Part shown: one piece after another, positions 8,748 to 17,271 of the stretch
How the letters are laid out: each line of letters begins with the position of its first letter
Numbering within the stretch: the stretch's first letter is position 1
Source: Pseudomonas cremoris
Lineage (GTDB): Bacteria > Pseudomonadota > Gammaproteobacteria > Pseudomonadales > Pseudomonadaceae
Assembly (NCBI RefSeq): GCF_014230465.1
Contig: NZ_JAAXCY010000004.1
Coordinates: 1-64,000, forward strand
DNA length: 64,000 nt
Direction: 5' to 3'
The notes under the pieces: model-generated
Databases searched by the model: none
Seen by the model: the letters and a program-made list of their open reading frames with translations, nothing else
Told to the model about the DNA's origin: nothing
Made by a program: the position numbers and the translations under genes

Positions 8748-9929
8748 ATGCAAAATCAAATCGGCGCACCAAAGCAGAAGCTCAGCTTCAGCGATCCCAA
8801 AGTGCGTGCGTGGCTCTTCCAGATCATCACGATTGTGGCGGTGGTCTCGCTGGGCTGGTACCTCTTCGACAATACCCAGACCAACCTTCAACACCGGGGC
8901 ATTACCTCGGGTTTCGACTTTCTTGAACGCAGTGCCGGCTTCGGCATCGCGCAGCATTTGATCGATTACACCGAGTCGGACAGCTATGCCCGCGTCTTTG
9001 TGATCGGCCTGCTCAACACCTTGCTGGTCACCGTGATTGGCGTGATCCTGGCGACCCTGCTGGGTTTCATCATCGGCGTGGCCCGTTTGTCGCCTAACTG
9101 GATGATCAACAAGCTGGCGACCGTGTACGTGGAAGTGTTCCGCAACATTCCGCCGCTGCTGCAAATCCTGTTCTGGTATTTCGCGGTGTTCCTGACCATG
9201 CCGGGGCCGCGCAACAGCCATAACTTCGGCGATACCTTCTTTGTCAGCAGCCGTGGCCTGAACATGCCGGCAGCGATTGCCGCTGATGGGTTCTGGCCGT
9301 TTGTGGTCAGCATTGTGGTGGCCATCGTGGCAATCGTGCTGATGGCGCGTTGGGCCAACAAACGCTTCGAAGCAACCGGTGTCCCGTTCCATAAATTCTG
9401 GACCGGCCTTGCGCTGTTCATTGTGATCCCGGCGTTGTGCGCCTTGATCTTCGGTGCACCGCTGCACTGGGAAATGCCGAAGCTGCAAGGCTTCAACTTT
9501 GTCGGCGGCTGGGTATTGATCCCTGAGCTGCTGGCGCTGACCCTGGCGCTTACCGTCTACACGGCAGCGTTTATTGCCGAGATCGTGCGTTCGGGCATCA
9601 AGTCCGTCAGTCACGGCCAGACCGAAGCCGCACGCTCCCTGGGCCTGCGCCCTGGGCCGACGCTGCGCAAGGTCATCATCCCGCAAGCCCTGCGGGTGAT
9701 CATTCCGCCGCTGACCAGCCAATACCTGAACCTGGCGAAAAACTCGTCGCTGGCCGCTGGTATCGGTTACCCGGAAATGGTTTCGCTGTTTGCCGGCACG
9801 GTGCTTAACCAGACCGGCCAGGCCATCGAGGTTATTGCCATCACCATGAGCGTGTACCTGGCGATCAGCATCAGCATTTCCCTGCTGATGAACTGGTACA
9901 ACAAGCGCATTGCGCTGATCGAGCGGTGA
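8748..9929 (+). CDS. aapQ: General L-amino-acid ABC transporter, permease AapQ
   Basis: A 393-residue inner-membrane permease of the HisM/HisQ type, pairing with AapM to form the channel. A cytoplasmic N-terminus is followed by a membrane helix (about residues 23-42) and a long periplasmic stretch (residues 43-80). The conserved permease helices follow. The EAA loop contacting the ATPase reads EAARSLGLRPGPTLRKVIIP near residues 300-320, and the family-specific NLAKNSSLAAGIGYPEM follows. The long central insertion between membrane helices is normal for AapQ and longer than in HisQ. The ribosome binding site is weak, consistent with lower translation than aapJ. Confidence 0.92.
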   Translation: MQNQIGAPKQKLSFSDPKVRAWLFQIITIVAVVSLGWYLFDNTQTNLQHRGITSGFDFLERSAGFGIAQHLIDYTESDSYARVFVIGLLNTLLVTVIGVILATLLGFIIGVARLSPNWMINKLATVYVEVFRNIPPLLQILFWYFAVFLTMPGPRNSHNFGDTFFVSSRGLNMPAAIAADGFWPFVVSIVVAIVAIVLMARWANKRFEATGVPFHKFWTGLALFIVIPALCALIFGAPLHWEMPKLQGFNFVGGWVLIPELLALTLALTVYTAAFIAEIVRSGIKSVSHGQTEAARSLGLRPGPTLRKVIIPQALRVIIPPLTSQYLNLAKNSSLAAGIGYPEMVSLFAGTVLNQTGQAIEVIAITMSVYLAISISISLLMNWYNKRIALIER

Positions 9930-9939
9930 GGAAACACGC

Positions 9940-11037
9940 ATGAGTACGCATACTTTCAAACCTGATATGCCGCCGCCGAGCAAAGTCTTCGGCCCGGTGG
10001 CATGGATGCGCGCCAACCTGTTTTCCAGTTGGCTCAACACCCTGCTGACGTTGTTCGCGTTTTACCTGGTGTACCTGGTGGTGCCGCCGATCCTGCATTG
10101 GGCGATCCTGGACGCCAACTGGGTTGGCACCACGCGCGCCGATTGCACCAAGGAAGGCGCCTGCTGGGTGTTTATCCAGCAGCGTTTCGGGCAGTTCATG
10201 TACGGCTACTACCCCGGCGACCTGCGCTGGCGCGTGGACCTGACCGTGTGGCTGGCCATTGTGGGCGTGGCGCCGTTGTTCATCTCGCGCTTCCAGCGCA
10301 AGGCGGTCTACGGCCTGGGCTTTCTGGTGCTGTACCCGATCATTGCCTACTTCTTGCTGCACGGAGGGATCTTCGGCCTGACCAACGTGGCAACCAGCCA
10401 ATGGGGCGGCTTGATGCTGACCCTGGTGATCGCCACCGTCGGTATCGCCGGCGCCTTGCCGTTGGGCATTGTGTTGGCACTGGGGCGGCGCTCGAACATG
10501 CCGGCGATTCGGGTCATTTGCGTGACCTTCATCGAGTTCTGGCGTGGCGTGCCGTTGATCACCGTGCTGTTCATGTCCTCGGTGATGTTGCCGTTGTTCC
10601 TGCCCGAAGGCATGGGCATCGACAAATTGCTGCGCGCCTTGATCGGCGTGATCCTGTTCCAGTCGGCCTATGTGGCTGAGGTGGTGCGTGGTGGCTTACA
10701 GGCGATTCCCAAGGGCCAGTACGAAGCGGCTGCCGCGATGGGTTTGGGTTACTGGCGTAGCATGGGCCTGGTGATTCTGCCGCAAGCCTTGAAGCTGGTG
10801 ATCCCCGGTATCGTCAACACGTTTATCGCGCTGTTCAAGGACACCAGCCTGGTGATCATCATCGGCCTGTTCGACCTGCTCAACAGCGTCAAGCAAGCCG
10901 CCGCCGACCCTAAATGGTTGGGCATGGCCACCGAAGGCTACGTGTTCGCGGCCCTGGTGTTCTGGATTTTCTGTTTTGGTATGTCGCGCTATTCCATTCA
11001 TTTGGAACACAAGCTCGACACAGGCCACAAGCGTTAG
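9940..11037 (+). CDS. aapM: General L-amino-acid ABC transporter, permease AapM
   Basis: The second permease subunit, 365 residues. It has the AapM pattern: a first helix after [12 protein letters not shown], a periplasmic segment with DCTKEGACW carrying two cysteines, a cluster of helices, then the EAA loop ([20 protein letters not shown]) and [16 protein letters not shown]. It starts ten bases after aapQ, behind GAGGAAAC, and is followed after 11 bases by aapP, so the three are co-translated. Confidence 0.92.
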   Translation: MSTHTFKPDMPPPSKVFGPVAWMRANLFSSWLNTLLTLFAFYLVYLVVPPILHWAILDANWVGTTRADCTKEGACWVFIQQRFGQFMYGYYPGDLRWRVDLTVWLAIVGVAPLFISRFQRKAVYGLGFLVLYPIIAYFLLHGGIFGLTNVATSQWGGLMLTLVIATVGIAGALPLGIVLALGRRSNMPAIRVICVTFIEFWRGVPLITVLFMSSVMLPLFLPEGMGIDKLLRALIGVILFQSAYVAEVVRGGLQAIPKGQYEAAAAMGLGYWRSMGLVILPQALKLVIPGIVNTFIALFKDTSLVIIIGLFDLLNSVKQAAADPKWLGMATEGYVFAALVFWIFCFGMSRYSIHLEHKLDTGHKR

Positions 11038-11048
11038 GAGTTGATGTT

Positions 11049-11813
11049 ATGAGCGAAGCGATCAAACAGCCTGTGAGCCCTGAAGGCATTATCCAGATGC
11101 AGGGCGTCAACAAGTGGTACGGCCAGTTCCACGTGTTGAAAGACATCAACCTCAACGTCAAGCAGGGCGAGCGTATCGTGCTGTGCGGCCCGTCGGGTTC
11201 AGGCAAGTCCACCACCATCCGTTGCCTCAACCGCCTGGAAGAACACCAGCAAGGCCGCATCGTGGTGGATGGCGTGGAACTGACCAACGACCTCAAGCAG
11301 ATCGAAGCGATCCGCCGTGAAGTCGGCATGGTGTTCCAGCACTTCAACCTGTTCCCGCACCTGACCATCCTGCAGAACTGCACGCTGGCGCCGATGTGGG
11401 TACGCAAGATGCCTAAGCGCAAGGCCGAAGAAATCGCCATGCATTACCTGGAACGCGTGCGCATTCCGGAGCAGGCCCACAAGTTTCCGGGGCAGCTGTC
11501 TGGCGGCCAGCAGCAGCGTGTGGCGATTGCCCGTGCGTTGTGCATGAAGCCGAAAATCATGCTGTTCGACGAGCCGACCTCGGCACTCGACCCGGAAATG
11601 GTGAAAGAGGTGCTCGACACCATGATCGGCCTGGCCGAAGACGGCATGACCATGCTGTGCGTAACCCACGAAATGGGCTTTGCGCGCACCGTGGCCAACC
11701 GCGTGATCTTCATGGACAAGGGCGAGATCGTCGAACAGGCGGCGCCGAACGACTTCTTCGACAACCCGCAGAATGACCGGACCAAGTTGTTCTTGAGCCA
11801 GATTTTGCATTGA
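11049..11813 (+). CDS. aapP: General L-amino-acid ABC transporter, ATPase AapP
   Basis: The 254-residue ATP-binding subunit. It shows Walker [10 protein letters not shown], the Q-loop [12 protein letters not shown], the ABC signature LSGGQQQR, Walker [15 protein letters not shown] and the switch His in CVTHEMG. The ATG at 11049 follows AGGAG. The frame stays open upstream into aapM but no earlier start has a ribosome site. It closes the operon and is followed by a rho-independent terminator. Confidence 0.94.
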   Translation: MSEAIKQPVSPEGIIQMQGVNKWYGQFHVLKDINLNVKQGERIVLCGPSGSGKSTTIRCLNRLEEHQQGRIVVDGVELTNDLKQIEAIRREVGMVFQHFNLFPHLTILQNCTLAPMWVRKMPKRKAEEIAMHYLERVRIPEQAHKFPGQLSGGQQQRVAIARALCMKPKIMLFDEPTSALDPEMVKEVLDTMIGLAEDGMTMLCVTHEMGFARTVANRVIFMDKGEIVEQAAPNDFFDNPQNDRTKLFLSQILH

Positions 11814-11830
11814 TCGATGGGTAAATAAAT

Positions 11831-11860
11831 GAACCCGGCCTGGTGCCGGGTTTATTTTTG
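11831..11860 (+). terminator. Rho-independent terminator of aapJQMP
   Basis: AACCCGGC-CTGGT-GCCGGGTT forms an eight-base stem followed by TATTTTTG. Confidence 0.85.
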
Positions 11861-11874
11861 CCCGCTGGTTTTTG

Positions 11875-12363
11875 TCAGGAGGCTTGTGCTGCTGGCGATA
11901 GCGCATCTTTCGCGATGAGCAGTCGGTTCAGGTCTTCCCCGACATTGAGGGCCTCTATCTCCGCCAGCAGGTGAGGGTGCTTATCGAGCAGGCGCATCAA
12001 TGTGAGCAACGGCTCCGGCGGAAAGATTTCAGCCCGTTCGTAGCGAGAAAATGCGTTGTGCCCGCGGACGGTCAAAAGCCTCACCGCGTCTTTCTGTGTC
12101 AGGTGCAGCTTGCGGCGGATGCGCTTCATTTCAGCGGCGATGATTTTTCGCGCGTCGATCAACAGCAGATCGGAAGCCTTGCAATAGCGTTCTGCACTGT
12201 CGTCGTCGTGATCAAACTCAACTTCATGACAGACCTCGCATTCCCAACCTGCAATGTCCGGAATATCCCGGATCATTCCCCGCGTGTTGATCCTGAAGGT
12301 GCGACCTTCAAAATGTTGCATTGCGTCATGGGTTCCGCAGCTCATGCATTGCTGGGTTCTCAT
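11875..12363 (-). CDS. mqsA: Antitoxin MqsA, zinc-finger and HTH protein
   Basis: MqsA neutralises the MqsR RNase through its zinc-binding N-terminal domain and represses its own operon through a C-terminal Xre-type HTH. In the 162-residue protein, CMSCG and CEVCH near the N-terminus supply the four zinc cysteines. The C-terminal half contains IRRKLHLTQKDAVRLL and NAFSRYE, where the Asn and Arg correspond to the DNA-contacting residues of E. coli MqsA, then LLDKHPHLL. It is about 30 residues longer than the E. coli protein. The ATG at 12363 follows AAGGAGAA and overlaps the end of mqsR by four bases. The toxin-first gene order is characteristic of this family. Confidence 0.9.
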   Translation of the reverse strand: MRTQQCMSCGTHDAMQHFEGRTFRINTRGMIRDIPDIAGWECEVCHEVEFDHDDDSAERYCKASDLLLIDARKIIAAEMKRIRRKLHLTQKDAVRLLTVRGHNAFSRYERAEIFPPEPLLTLMRLLDKHPHLLAEIEALNVGEDLNRLLIAKDALSPAAQAS

Positions 12364-12671
12364 AGGGTTTTCTCCTTGAAGGAGATTACGGGAGGGCCAC
12401 CGCCCGGGCGGTAAGTGACCTTGATGTAAATCTCCGTGCCGTAGATCTTGATCAGGTAGACGTCCTGCCATACCCAGTGGTCTGTGTAGGTCGTCATTGA
12501 TTTGTACAACATCCGATGCTCAAGCGCGCAGACCACGTGTTGCATCTGGTCAGGGCTCAGCTCCATTGCTCGGGCATCTTGCCGTGCGGTGGCAGTGAAT
12601 GCCCGGTAACCCAAGCGGACGACCTCTTTTTTTACCAAGGCCAAATCGTAATGAGGTGTGTACTTTTCCAT
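12360..12671 (-). CDS. mqsR: mRNA interferase toxin MqsR
   Basis: MqsR is a ribosome-independent RelE-fold RNase that in E. coli cuts mRNA mainly at GCU. The 103-residue protein starts MEKYTPHYDLALVKKEV. It retains the key block YKSMTTYTDHWVWQDVY, with the catalytic Lys, Gln and Tyr, and the C-terminal VISFKEK. The middle GGGPP insertion is an oddity compared with the E. coli protein. It is the first gene of the mqsRA operon and lies just downstream of the palindromic operator. Confidence 0.91.
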   Translation of the reverse strand: MEKYTPHYDLALVKKEVVRLGYRAFTATARQDARAMELSPDQMQHVVCALEHRMLYKSMTTYTDHWVWQDVYLIKIYGTEIYIKVTYRPGGGPPVISFKEKTL

Positions 12672-12691
12672 AAGACACCTGAGTTCAATAA

Positions 12692-12708
12692 TTACCCTCT
12701 AAGGGTGA
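12692..12708. promoter_or_regulatory. Putative MqsA operator upstream of mqsRA
   Basis: ACCCT-CTA-AGGGT is a perfect five-base inverted repeat with a three-base spacer, 23 bases upstream of mqsR. It has the same geometry as the E. coli MqsA site (AACCT-N3-AGGTT). The region also holds AT-rich sequence suitable for the promoter. Confidence 0.7.
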
Positions 12709-12847
12709 TTTTACCAATCGAAAATACAGCTCCTTTTTCTGCCTAAAAAACCTAGTGCGTTGCTCTTGTAGGCATGTCCGAATAGGCTGTGGGACTTTTC
12801 AACCAGTGATCAGGGCAAACGCCCATCCCTCTGCCGGCAGTTGATCA

Positions 12848-14101
12848 ATGACCTCTGAAACCAAACTTGAAGAACTGCTGATCGACGCAGAAGCCGATGA
12901 CGAGGTGGTGCAACACCGCCCGCCGCGGGTCAGCCGCCCGTGGTTGTTGATCATGGGACTGGTCCTGGTGGCGATGAACCTGCGTCCGGCGCTGTCGAGC
13001 CTGTCGCCGTTGCTCAACGAGGTGTCGGCCACTTTGGGACTGTCGGCGGCCAAGGCCGGTTTGCTGACCACCTTGCCGGTGTTGTGCCTGGGCCTGTTCG
13101 CGCCGTTGGCGCCGATCCTGGCGCGGCGCTTTGGCGCTGAGCGGGTGGTGCTGGGAATTTTGTTGACGCTGGCCGCGGGTATCATCCTGCGCAGCTCATT
13201 CGGTGAAGTCGGGTTGTTCGTCGGCAGCCTGATCGCGGGCGCGAGCATCGGCATCATCGGTGTGTTGCTGCCCGGCATCGTCAAGCGTGATTTCGCCAGG
13301 CAGGCCGGGACGATGACCGGCGTGTACACCATGGCGCTGTGCCTGGGCGCAGCGCTGGCGGCGGGCGCGACGGTGCCGCTGAGTCACTATTTCGGTGGCA
13401 GCTGGAACCTGGGCCTGGGCTTCTGGATTCTGCCCGCGCTGGTCGCTGCGTTGTTCTGGCTGCCCCAGGTCGGACAGAAACACGGCGCCCATCAGGTCGC
13501 CTATCGGGTCAAGGGCTTGCTGCGCGATCCGTTGGCCTGGCAAGTCACCCTGTACATGGGCCTGCAATCGTCCCTGGCCTACATCGTGTTCGGCTGGGTA
13601 CCGTCGATCCTGATCAGCCGTGGGCTGAGTGCGACCGAAGCCGGTTTGCTGCTGTCCGGTTCGATCATCGTGCAATTGCTCAGCGCACTGACCGCGCCAT
13701 GGCTGGCCACGCGCGGCAAGGACCAACGCCTGGCCATCGTAGTGGTGATGTTGCTCACCCTTGGCGGGCTCTTCGGCTGCCTGTTCGCGCCGCTTGAAGG
13801 CTTGTGGGGCTGGGCGATCCTGCTGGGATTGGGCCAGGGCGGTACGTTCAGCCTGGCGCTGACCCTGATCGTGCTGCGCTCGCGCGACTCCCACGTGGCC
13901 GCCAACCTGTCGGGCATGGCCCAGGGCATCGGTTACACGCTGGCCTCCATGGGCCCGTTGGCCGTAGGAGTGTTGCACGACTGGACCGGTGGCTGGGGTG
14001 CCACCGGCTGGGTGTTCGGCGTGATCGGCCTGGGCGCGATAGTCGCCGGCTGGGGGGCCGGGCGGGCCGCTTATGTTGCAGTCGTCAGCGAAAAGGTGTG
14101 A
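12848..14101 (+). CDS. MFS transporter of the CynX/NimT family
   Basis: A 417-residue inner-membrane protein with about 12 membrane helices. The first helix begins near residue 33 after an acidic N-terminal tail. MGLVLVAMNLRPALSSLSPL is diagnostic of the CynX/NimT (cyanate, 2-nitroimidazole) branch, in which the NLRP motif is conserved. The substrate of this member is not known. The gene stands alone. Its stop is only three bases from the stop of the convergent pilus operon, with no terminator between. There is no clear ribosome binding site before the ATG at 12848. Confidence 0.83.
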   Translation: MTSETKLEELLIDAEADDEVVQHRPPRVSRPWLLIMGLVLVAMNLRPALSSLSPLLNEVSATLGLSAAKAGLLTTLPVLCLGLFAPLAPILARRFGAERVVLGILLTLAAGIILRSSFGEVGLFVGSLIAGASIGIIGVLLPGIVKRDFARQAGTMTGVYTMALCLGAALAAGATVPLSHYFGGSWNLGLGFWILPALVAALFWLPQVGQKHGAHQVAYRVKGLLRDPLAWQVTLYMGLQSSLAYIVFGWVPSILISRGLSATEAGLLLSGSIIVQLLSALTAPWLATRGKDQRLAIVVVMLLTLGGLFGCLFAPLEGLWGWAILLGLGQGGTFSLALTLIVLRSRDSHVAANLSGMAQGIGYTLASMGPLAVGVLHDWTGGWGATGWVFGVIGLGAIVAGWGAGRAAYVAVVSEKV

Positions 14102-14104
14102 GGC

Positions 14105-14737
14105 CTAGAGGTAAAACACTTCTGCCGTCATCGCGCCGTCGATGGGCTGCTCTTCGGTCAGCGTCAAGGTCACAGCGGCGCCGATGTAGCCGCGGACCAA
14201 CAGGTCACTGCTCAGTGTCTGGATAGGGACCGGCGCCACCGCACCACTGGCGTTGTTGCCGAACGCTGCCAGGTCAGAGGCGAACCACCACAGGTTGCCG
14301 TCCGTGGGGGCTTGCCAAGTGGCGCCGCCATCGCTGGACCCGATCGGCGTCAACGCCCGGCCGTCGGCGCTGGCGTTGTTCAAGATCGTGTAGTAACCAC
14401 CGACCTTCTCCGTGCCGTTGATAATGCCCAGGCCGAAACTGCGTGCTTCGTAGGTGGTGCCTGGGCGATTGTCGATCCCTTTGAGCGCAAACAGGGTGGC
14501 GGCCTCGCAATTGACAGCCAGTTGCAGTTTCACGTAAGGCAGGGGAGTGATGGTGTTGAGGTTCAGGTCCCGTGCGGCGACTTTGCCATAGTCGACTTCG
14601 CCGCCATGACTCAGGGTCGGTGTGCATGCGCTGGGGACGATCAGGCCGTTGACGGCCAGGTTGACCGTCGATGCTGCCTCGGCGCCTGTGGCGCTTGCCA
14701 GCAATGCGCTGATCAAAAGGTTACGCGGGGTGCTCAA
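14105..14737 (-). CDS. DUF1120 pilus subunit (subunit 7 of minus-strand operon)
   Basis: A secreted subunit of 210 residues. Signal peptide to about residue 21 (ends SATGAEA), then the DUF1120 pattern: ITPS/IVPSAC with TLSHGGEVDYGK, a second Cys in VNCEA, DNRPGT, FGLGIINGTEKVGGY and the terminal EVFYL with penultimate Tyr. I chose a TTG start at 14737 because its position, AGGAG spacing (seven bases) and downstream STPRNLLISALLAS align with the ATG-started paralogue next door. An ATG 23 codons upstream would overlap non-conserved leader DNA. It is the last gene of the operon and has no terminator. Confidence 0.82.
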   Translation of the reverse strand: MSTPRNLLISALLASATGAEAASTVNLAVNGLIVPSACTPTLSHGGEVDYGKVAARDLNLNTITPLPYVKLQLAVNCEAATLFALKGIDNRPGTTYEARSFGLGIINGTEKVGGYYTILNNASADGRALTPIGSSDGGATWQAPTDGNLWWFASDLAAFGNNASGAVAPVPIQTLSSDLLVRGYIGAAVTLTLTEEQPIDGAMTAEVFYL

Positions 14738-14816
14738 GGTATTGCTCCTGCTCGCAGTGATGATTCCCGTGAACGCAAGGCAGGCCACGAATGGACTGCC
14801 CTGCACTCAGCTTTCG

Positions 14817-15437
14817 TTACAGGTACCTGACGGTCAGTGTGACCGATCCGTCGATAGGGGCTTCGTTGGTCAAGGTCAGGTTTTTTGCGGGCGCGATGAC
14901 TGGACTGATCTTCAGGGCAGCGGTGAGTCTTTGCAGCGGTAGCGGGGCCAATGTGGTCGCATCCGCGACTGAAAGCAGGCCGTCGTCCATAAACGAACTC
15001 TCCCGGCCCCAGGTTGCGCCATTGTCTTGTGAGCCGATCGCTCTGACATTCACGCCGTCGGCGATGGGGCCCGACATGTACAGCATGGCGTATCCCAGTT
15101 TTTCACTGCCATTGATCAGGCCCAGACCGAAATTGTAGTAATCGAGGCTGGACTCCGTGCCTTCACGGTTGTCCTGGGCGGCGATGGCAAGCAGCGTTGC
15201 CGCTTCGCAAGTCACGCTCATCTCCAGGGACATCCCAGTCAGATAGGTGGGCAGGTCTGGCCGCAGGTCCTTGGCGGCAATCTTGCCAAAATCCGCCACG
15301 CCACCATTGGACAGGGCCGGCGTGCAGGCACTGGGGGTAATCGACCCTCTGATACTCACGTCGACACTCGACGCGGCGACAGCATGGCCGGCGCTTGCCA
15401 GCAATGCGGTGAGCAGAAGGTTACGGGTGATGCTCAT
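14817..15437 (-). CDS. DUF1120 pilus subunit (subunit 6)
   Basis: 206 residues. Signal peptide MSITRNLLLTALLASAGHAVA, then ASSVDVSIRG (alternating hydrophobic strand), ITPSACTPALSNGGVADFGK, VTCEA, DNREGT, FGLGLINGSEKLG and a terminal LTVRYL. The paired cysteines probably form a disulfide, and the penultimate Tyr fits chaperone-usher subunits. The ATG at 15437 sits behind TAGGAGCAACACC, almost the same leader as in two other subunits here, pointing to recent duplication. Confidence 0.85.
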   Translation of the reverse strand: MSITRNLLLTALLASAGHAVAASSVDVSIRGSITPSACTPALSNGGVADFGKIAAKDLRPDLPTYLTGMSLEMSVTCEAATLLAIAAQDNREGTESSLDYYNFGLGLINGSEKLGYAMLYMSGPIADGVNVRAIGSQDNGATWGRESSFMDDGLLSVADATTLAPLPLQRLTAALKISPVIAPAKNLTLTNEAPIDGSVTLTVRYL

Positions 15438-15482
15438 GGTGTTGCTCCTACTAGGGGTTACGGGGACTAGGGAAAACAAGGG

Positions 15483-16118
15483 TTACAGGTACACAACTTC
15501 CAACGTGGCCGACCCATCCATTGGTGTTTCCACACTGAGGTCCAGGTTCTGCCGGGCGTTGATCGTGGCTTCCAGCTTCAGGGTGCTGGTAAGCGTCTGG
15601 ATGGCCGACGGGCCGGCGGTGCTGCCGACCACATCGGTAAAGCCGAGCAGGCTGCGCGAGCCCACATCGATAGGGTTGAGGTTCGCCATGCGCCACGCCA
15701 GGCCGCCGGTGGTGGATTCGGTGCCGTACACCACGGCCAGGTCGTCGACCACGGTTTGCCTGGGGTCGAAGCTCACCGAGTACACGCCGATCTTGTTGCC
15801 GCTGGTGTCCAGGCCCAGGCCGTAGAAAATCTCGCTGTTGACGTGGGCCGTGCCGTCACGGTTGTCGCGCATGCGCAGGGCGAAGCGGCCGGGGGCGTTG
15901 CAGGTGACGGTCAGCGTCAGGTACTTGTGCGGCAGGCGCGTGCCATTGGTGAGGTTGAGGTCGTTGCGCGAAATCTTGCCGAAGTCCACCAGCCCGCCGC
16001 TGGAGAGCAGCGGCGTGCAGGCCATGGGCGTGATCAGGCCAGTCACGGCCAGATCGACGGTGGACGCGGCGTGCGCGGTGCCCCACAGCAACGCCAAGAC
16101 AAGCAGGATGGGTTTCAT
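15483..16118 (-). CDS. DUF1120 pilus subunit (subunit 5)
   Basis: 211 residues with signal peptide MKPILLVLALLWGTAHA, then STVDLAVTGLITPMACTPLL, GLVDFGKISRNDL, VTCNA, MRDNRDGT, FYGLGLDTSGNKIG and the terminal LEVVYL. Its middle region (GVYSVSFDPRQT, SLLGFTDVVGSTAGP) resembles the C-terminal half of the neighbouring two-domain protein more than the other subunits, so the two are probably close relatives. Located ten bases after the two-domain protein's stop; the ribosome site is AGGAG. Confidence 0.85.
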   Translation of the reverse strand: MKPILLVLALLWGTAHAASTVDLAVTGLITPMACTPLLSSGGLVDFGKISRNDLNLTNGTRLPHKYLTLTVTCNAPGRFALRMRDNRDGTAHVNSEIFYGLGLDTSGNKIGVYSVSFDPRQTVVDDLAVVYGTESTTGGLAWRMANLNPIDVGSRSLLGFTDVVGSTAGPSAIQTLTSTLKLEATINARQNLDLSVETPMDGSATLEVVYL

Positions 16119-16128
16119 AAAAAAGCTC

Positions 16129-17271
16129 CTAGAGGTAGTTGAGTTCGAGGGTGGCGGCGCCGTCGAGGCGCACTTCGCTGCCCAGGTCCAGCGTGCCCAA
16201 CGGGGCGATCACTGCTTCCAGGCTCGCCGTGGCGCTCAGTTGTTGAATCGCCTCGGGGCCGCTGGTGCTGCCGGCACTGGCGCTGAAACCGAGGAAGCGG
16301 CTGGCGCCAATCGCCAGTGGGTTGGCACTGGCGCTGCTCCACGGCAGGGCGCCGGTGGGGGAGTCGGTGCGATACAGGTGGGGGAAGCTGTCGGCGGTAG
16401 TGCGCTGCGGATCGAAGATCAGCCGATAACGCCCGATTTTTTGCTGTTGAGCGTCAAGGCCCAAGCCGTAGGTGGTTTCGTCAGCCGCACCGCTGGCAGA
16501 TCCCTGGCGGTTGTCTTGCAGGCGTAGGGCGAATGCCGTGGGCGCGTCGCACGCCACGCTGACCACCAAGGGGCGAGCGGGCAGGGCGGTTTCCTTGTCG
16601 AGGCTCAGGTCCATCACCGACAACTTGCCGAACGCCACCGTGCCGCCGTTGGACAGGCTCGGCGTACAGGCCGCTGGGGCGAAGCGGGCTTGCAGGGCCA
16701 ACTCCCGTGACCGGCCGGTGTGGATGGCGTCGAATTCGCCGCTGGTGTCCCAGGTGACCGCATCGCTGACCCGCAAGGCATCGTCCCGGGCCCAGGCGCT
16801 GACGTCCAGTTGCAGCGACAGACTGCGCCCGCTGACCGGCACGCCGGCGCGCATCGGCACAATGCCGTGCTCGGGGCGCCAGCCCAGCGTAGCGCCGGTG
16901 CTGACAGGCGGTTGGCCGCTGCCGGGCAACAGTCCCAACTCCACGGCCTGCCCATCAAGCAAGGCATCGCCGGCCTGCAGGCTGTAGCTGCCGCGTTGAG
17001 TGAACTGGAAGCGCTCGCCGCTCCCGGCCAAGCCGCGATAGAACAGGCTCAGGTCGGCCGGGTTGGGACAGTTCAGGCTCAGGCTCAAGCGTCGGTCGCC
17101 CAGCCGGTGTTCTGCTGCTGATCCTTGCGCGACGGCCCGGTTTATCAAGCCGAAATCCACGCGGGTTTCGCTCAGGTTCAACTGGCATTCATCCATGCCC
17201 CAGGCGTTCGCGCCCAGCAACAGGCTCACGGATAACAAGGCTGGTTTCAGGCCCATGCTGAGGTTCCTCAT
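16129..17271 (-). CDS. Two-domain DUF1120 protein, putative pilus tip adhesin
   Basis: 380 residues with signal peptide RNLSMGLKPALLSVSLLLGANAWG. Residues about 25-200 form an N-terminal domain opening MDECQLNLSETRVDFGLI with a Cys pair (the second in LSLNCPNP). Residues about 205-380 are a standard DUF1120 domain (PAACTPSLSNGGTVAFGK, VACDAP, LQDNRQGS, ATLELNYL). A two-domain subunit beside a set of single-domain ones is the layout of tip adhesins such as FimH, where the extra N-terminal domain binds ligand. The ATG overlaps the usher stop as ATGA. The frame runs 142 codons further upstream through the usher gene, but that part is low-complexity Arg/Pro shadow and was excluded. The adhesin role is inferred. 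Confidence 0.8.
   Translation of the reverse strand: MRNLSMGLKPALLSVSLLLGANAWGMDECQLNLSETRVDFGLINRAVAQGSAAEHRLGDRRLSLSLNCPNPADLSLFYRGLAGSGERFQFTQRGSYSLQAGDALLDGQAVELGLLPGSGQPPVSTGATLGWRPEHGIVPMRAGVPVSGRSLSLQLDVSAWARDDALRVSDAVTWDTSGEFDAIHTGRSRELALQARFAPAACTPSLSNGGTVAFGKLSVMDLSLDKETALPARPLVVSVACDAPTAFALRLQDNRQGSASGAADETTYGLGLDAQQQKIGRYRLIFDPQRTTADSFPHLYRTDSPTGALPWSSASANPLAIGASRFLGFSASAGSTSGPEAIQQLSATASLEAVIAPLGTLDLGSEVRLDGAATLELNYL

Noticed and set aside
8691..10040. A 449-codon minus-strand frame opposite aapQ
   Set aside because: The frame mirrors codon bias of aapQ; its His/Arg/Gln-rich translation resembles no protein family.
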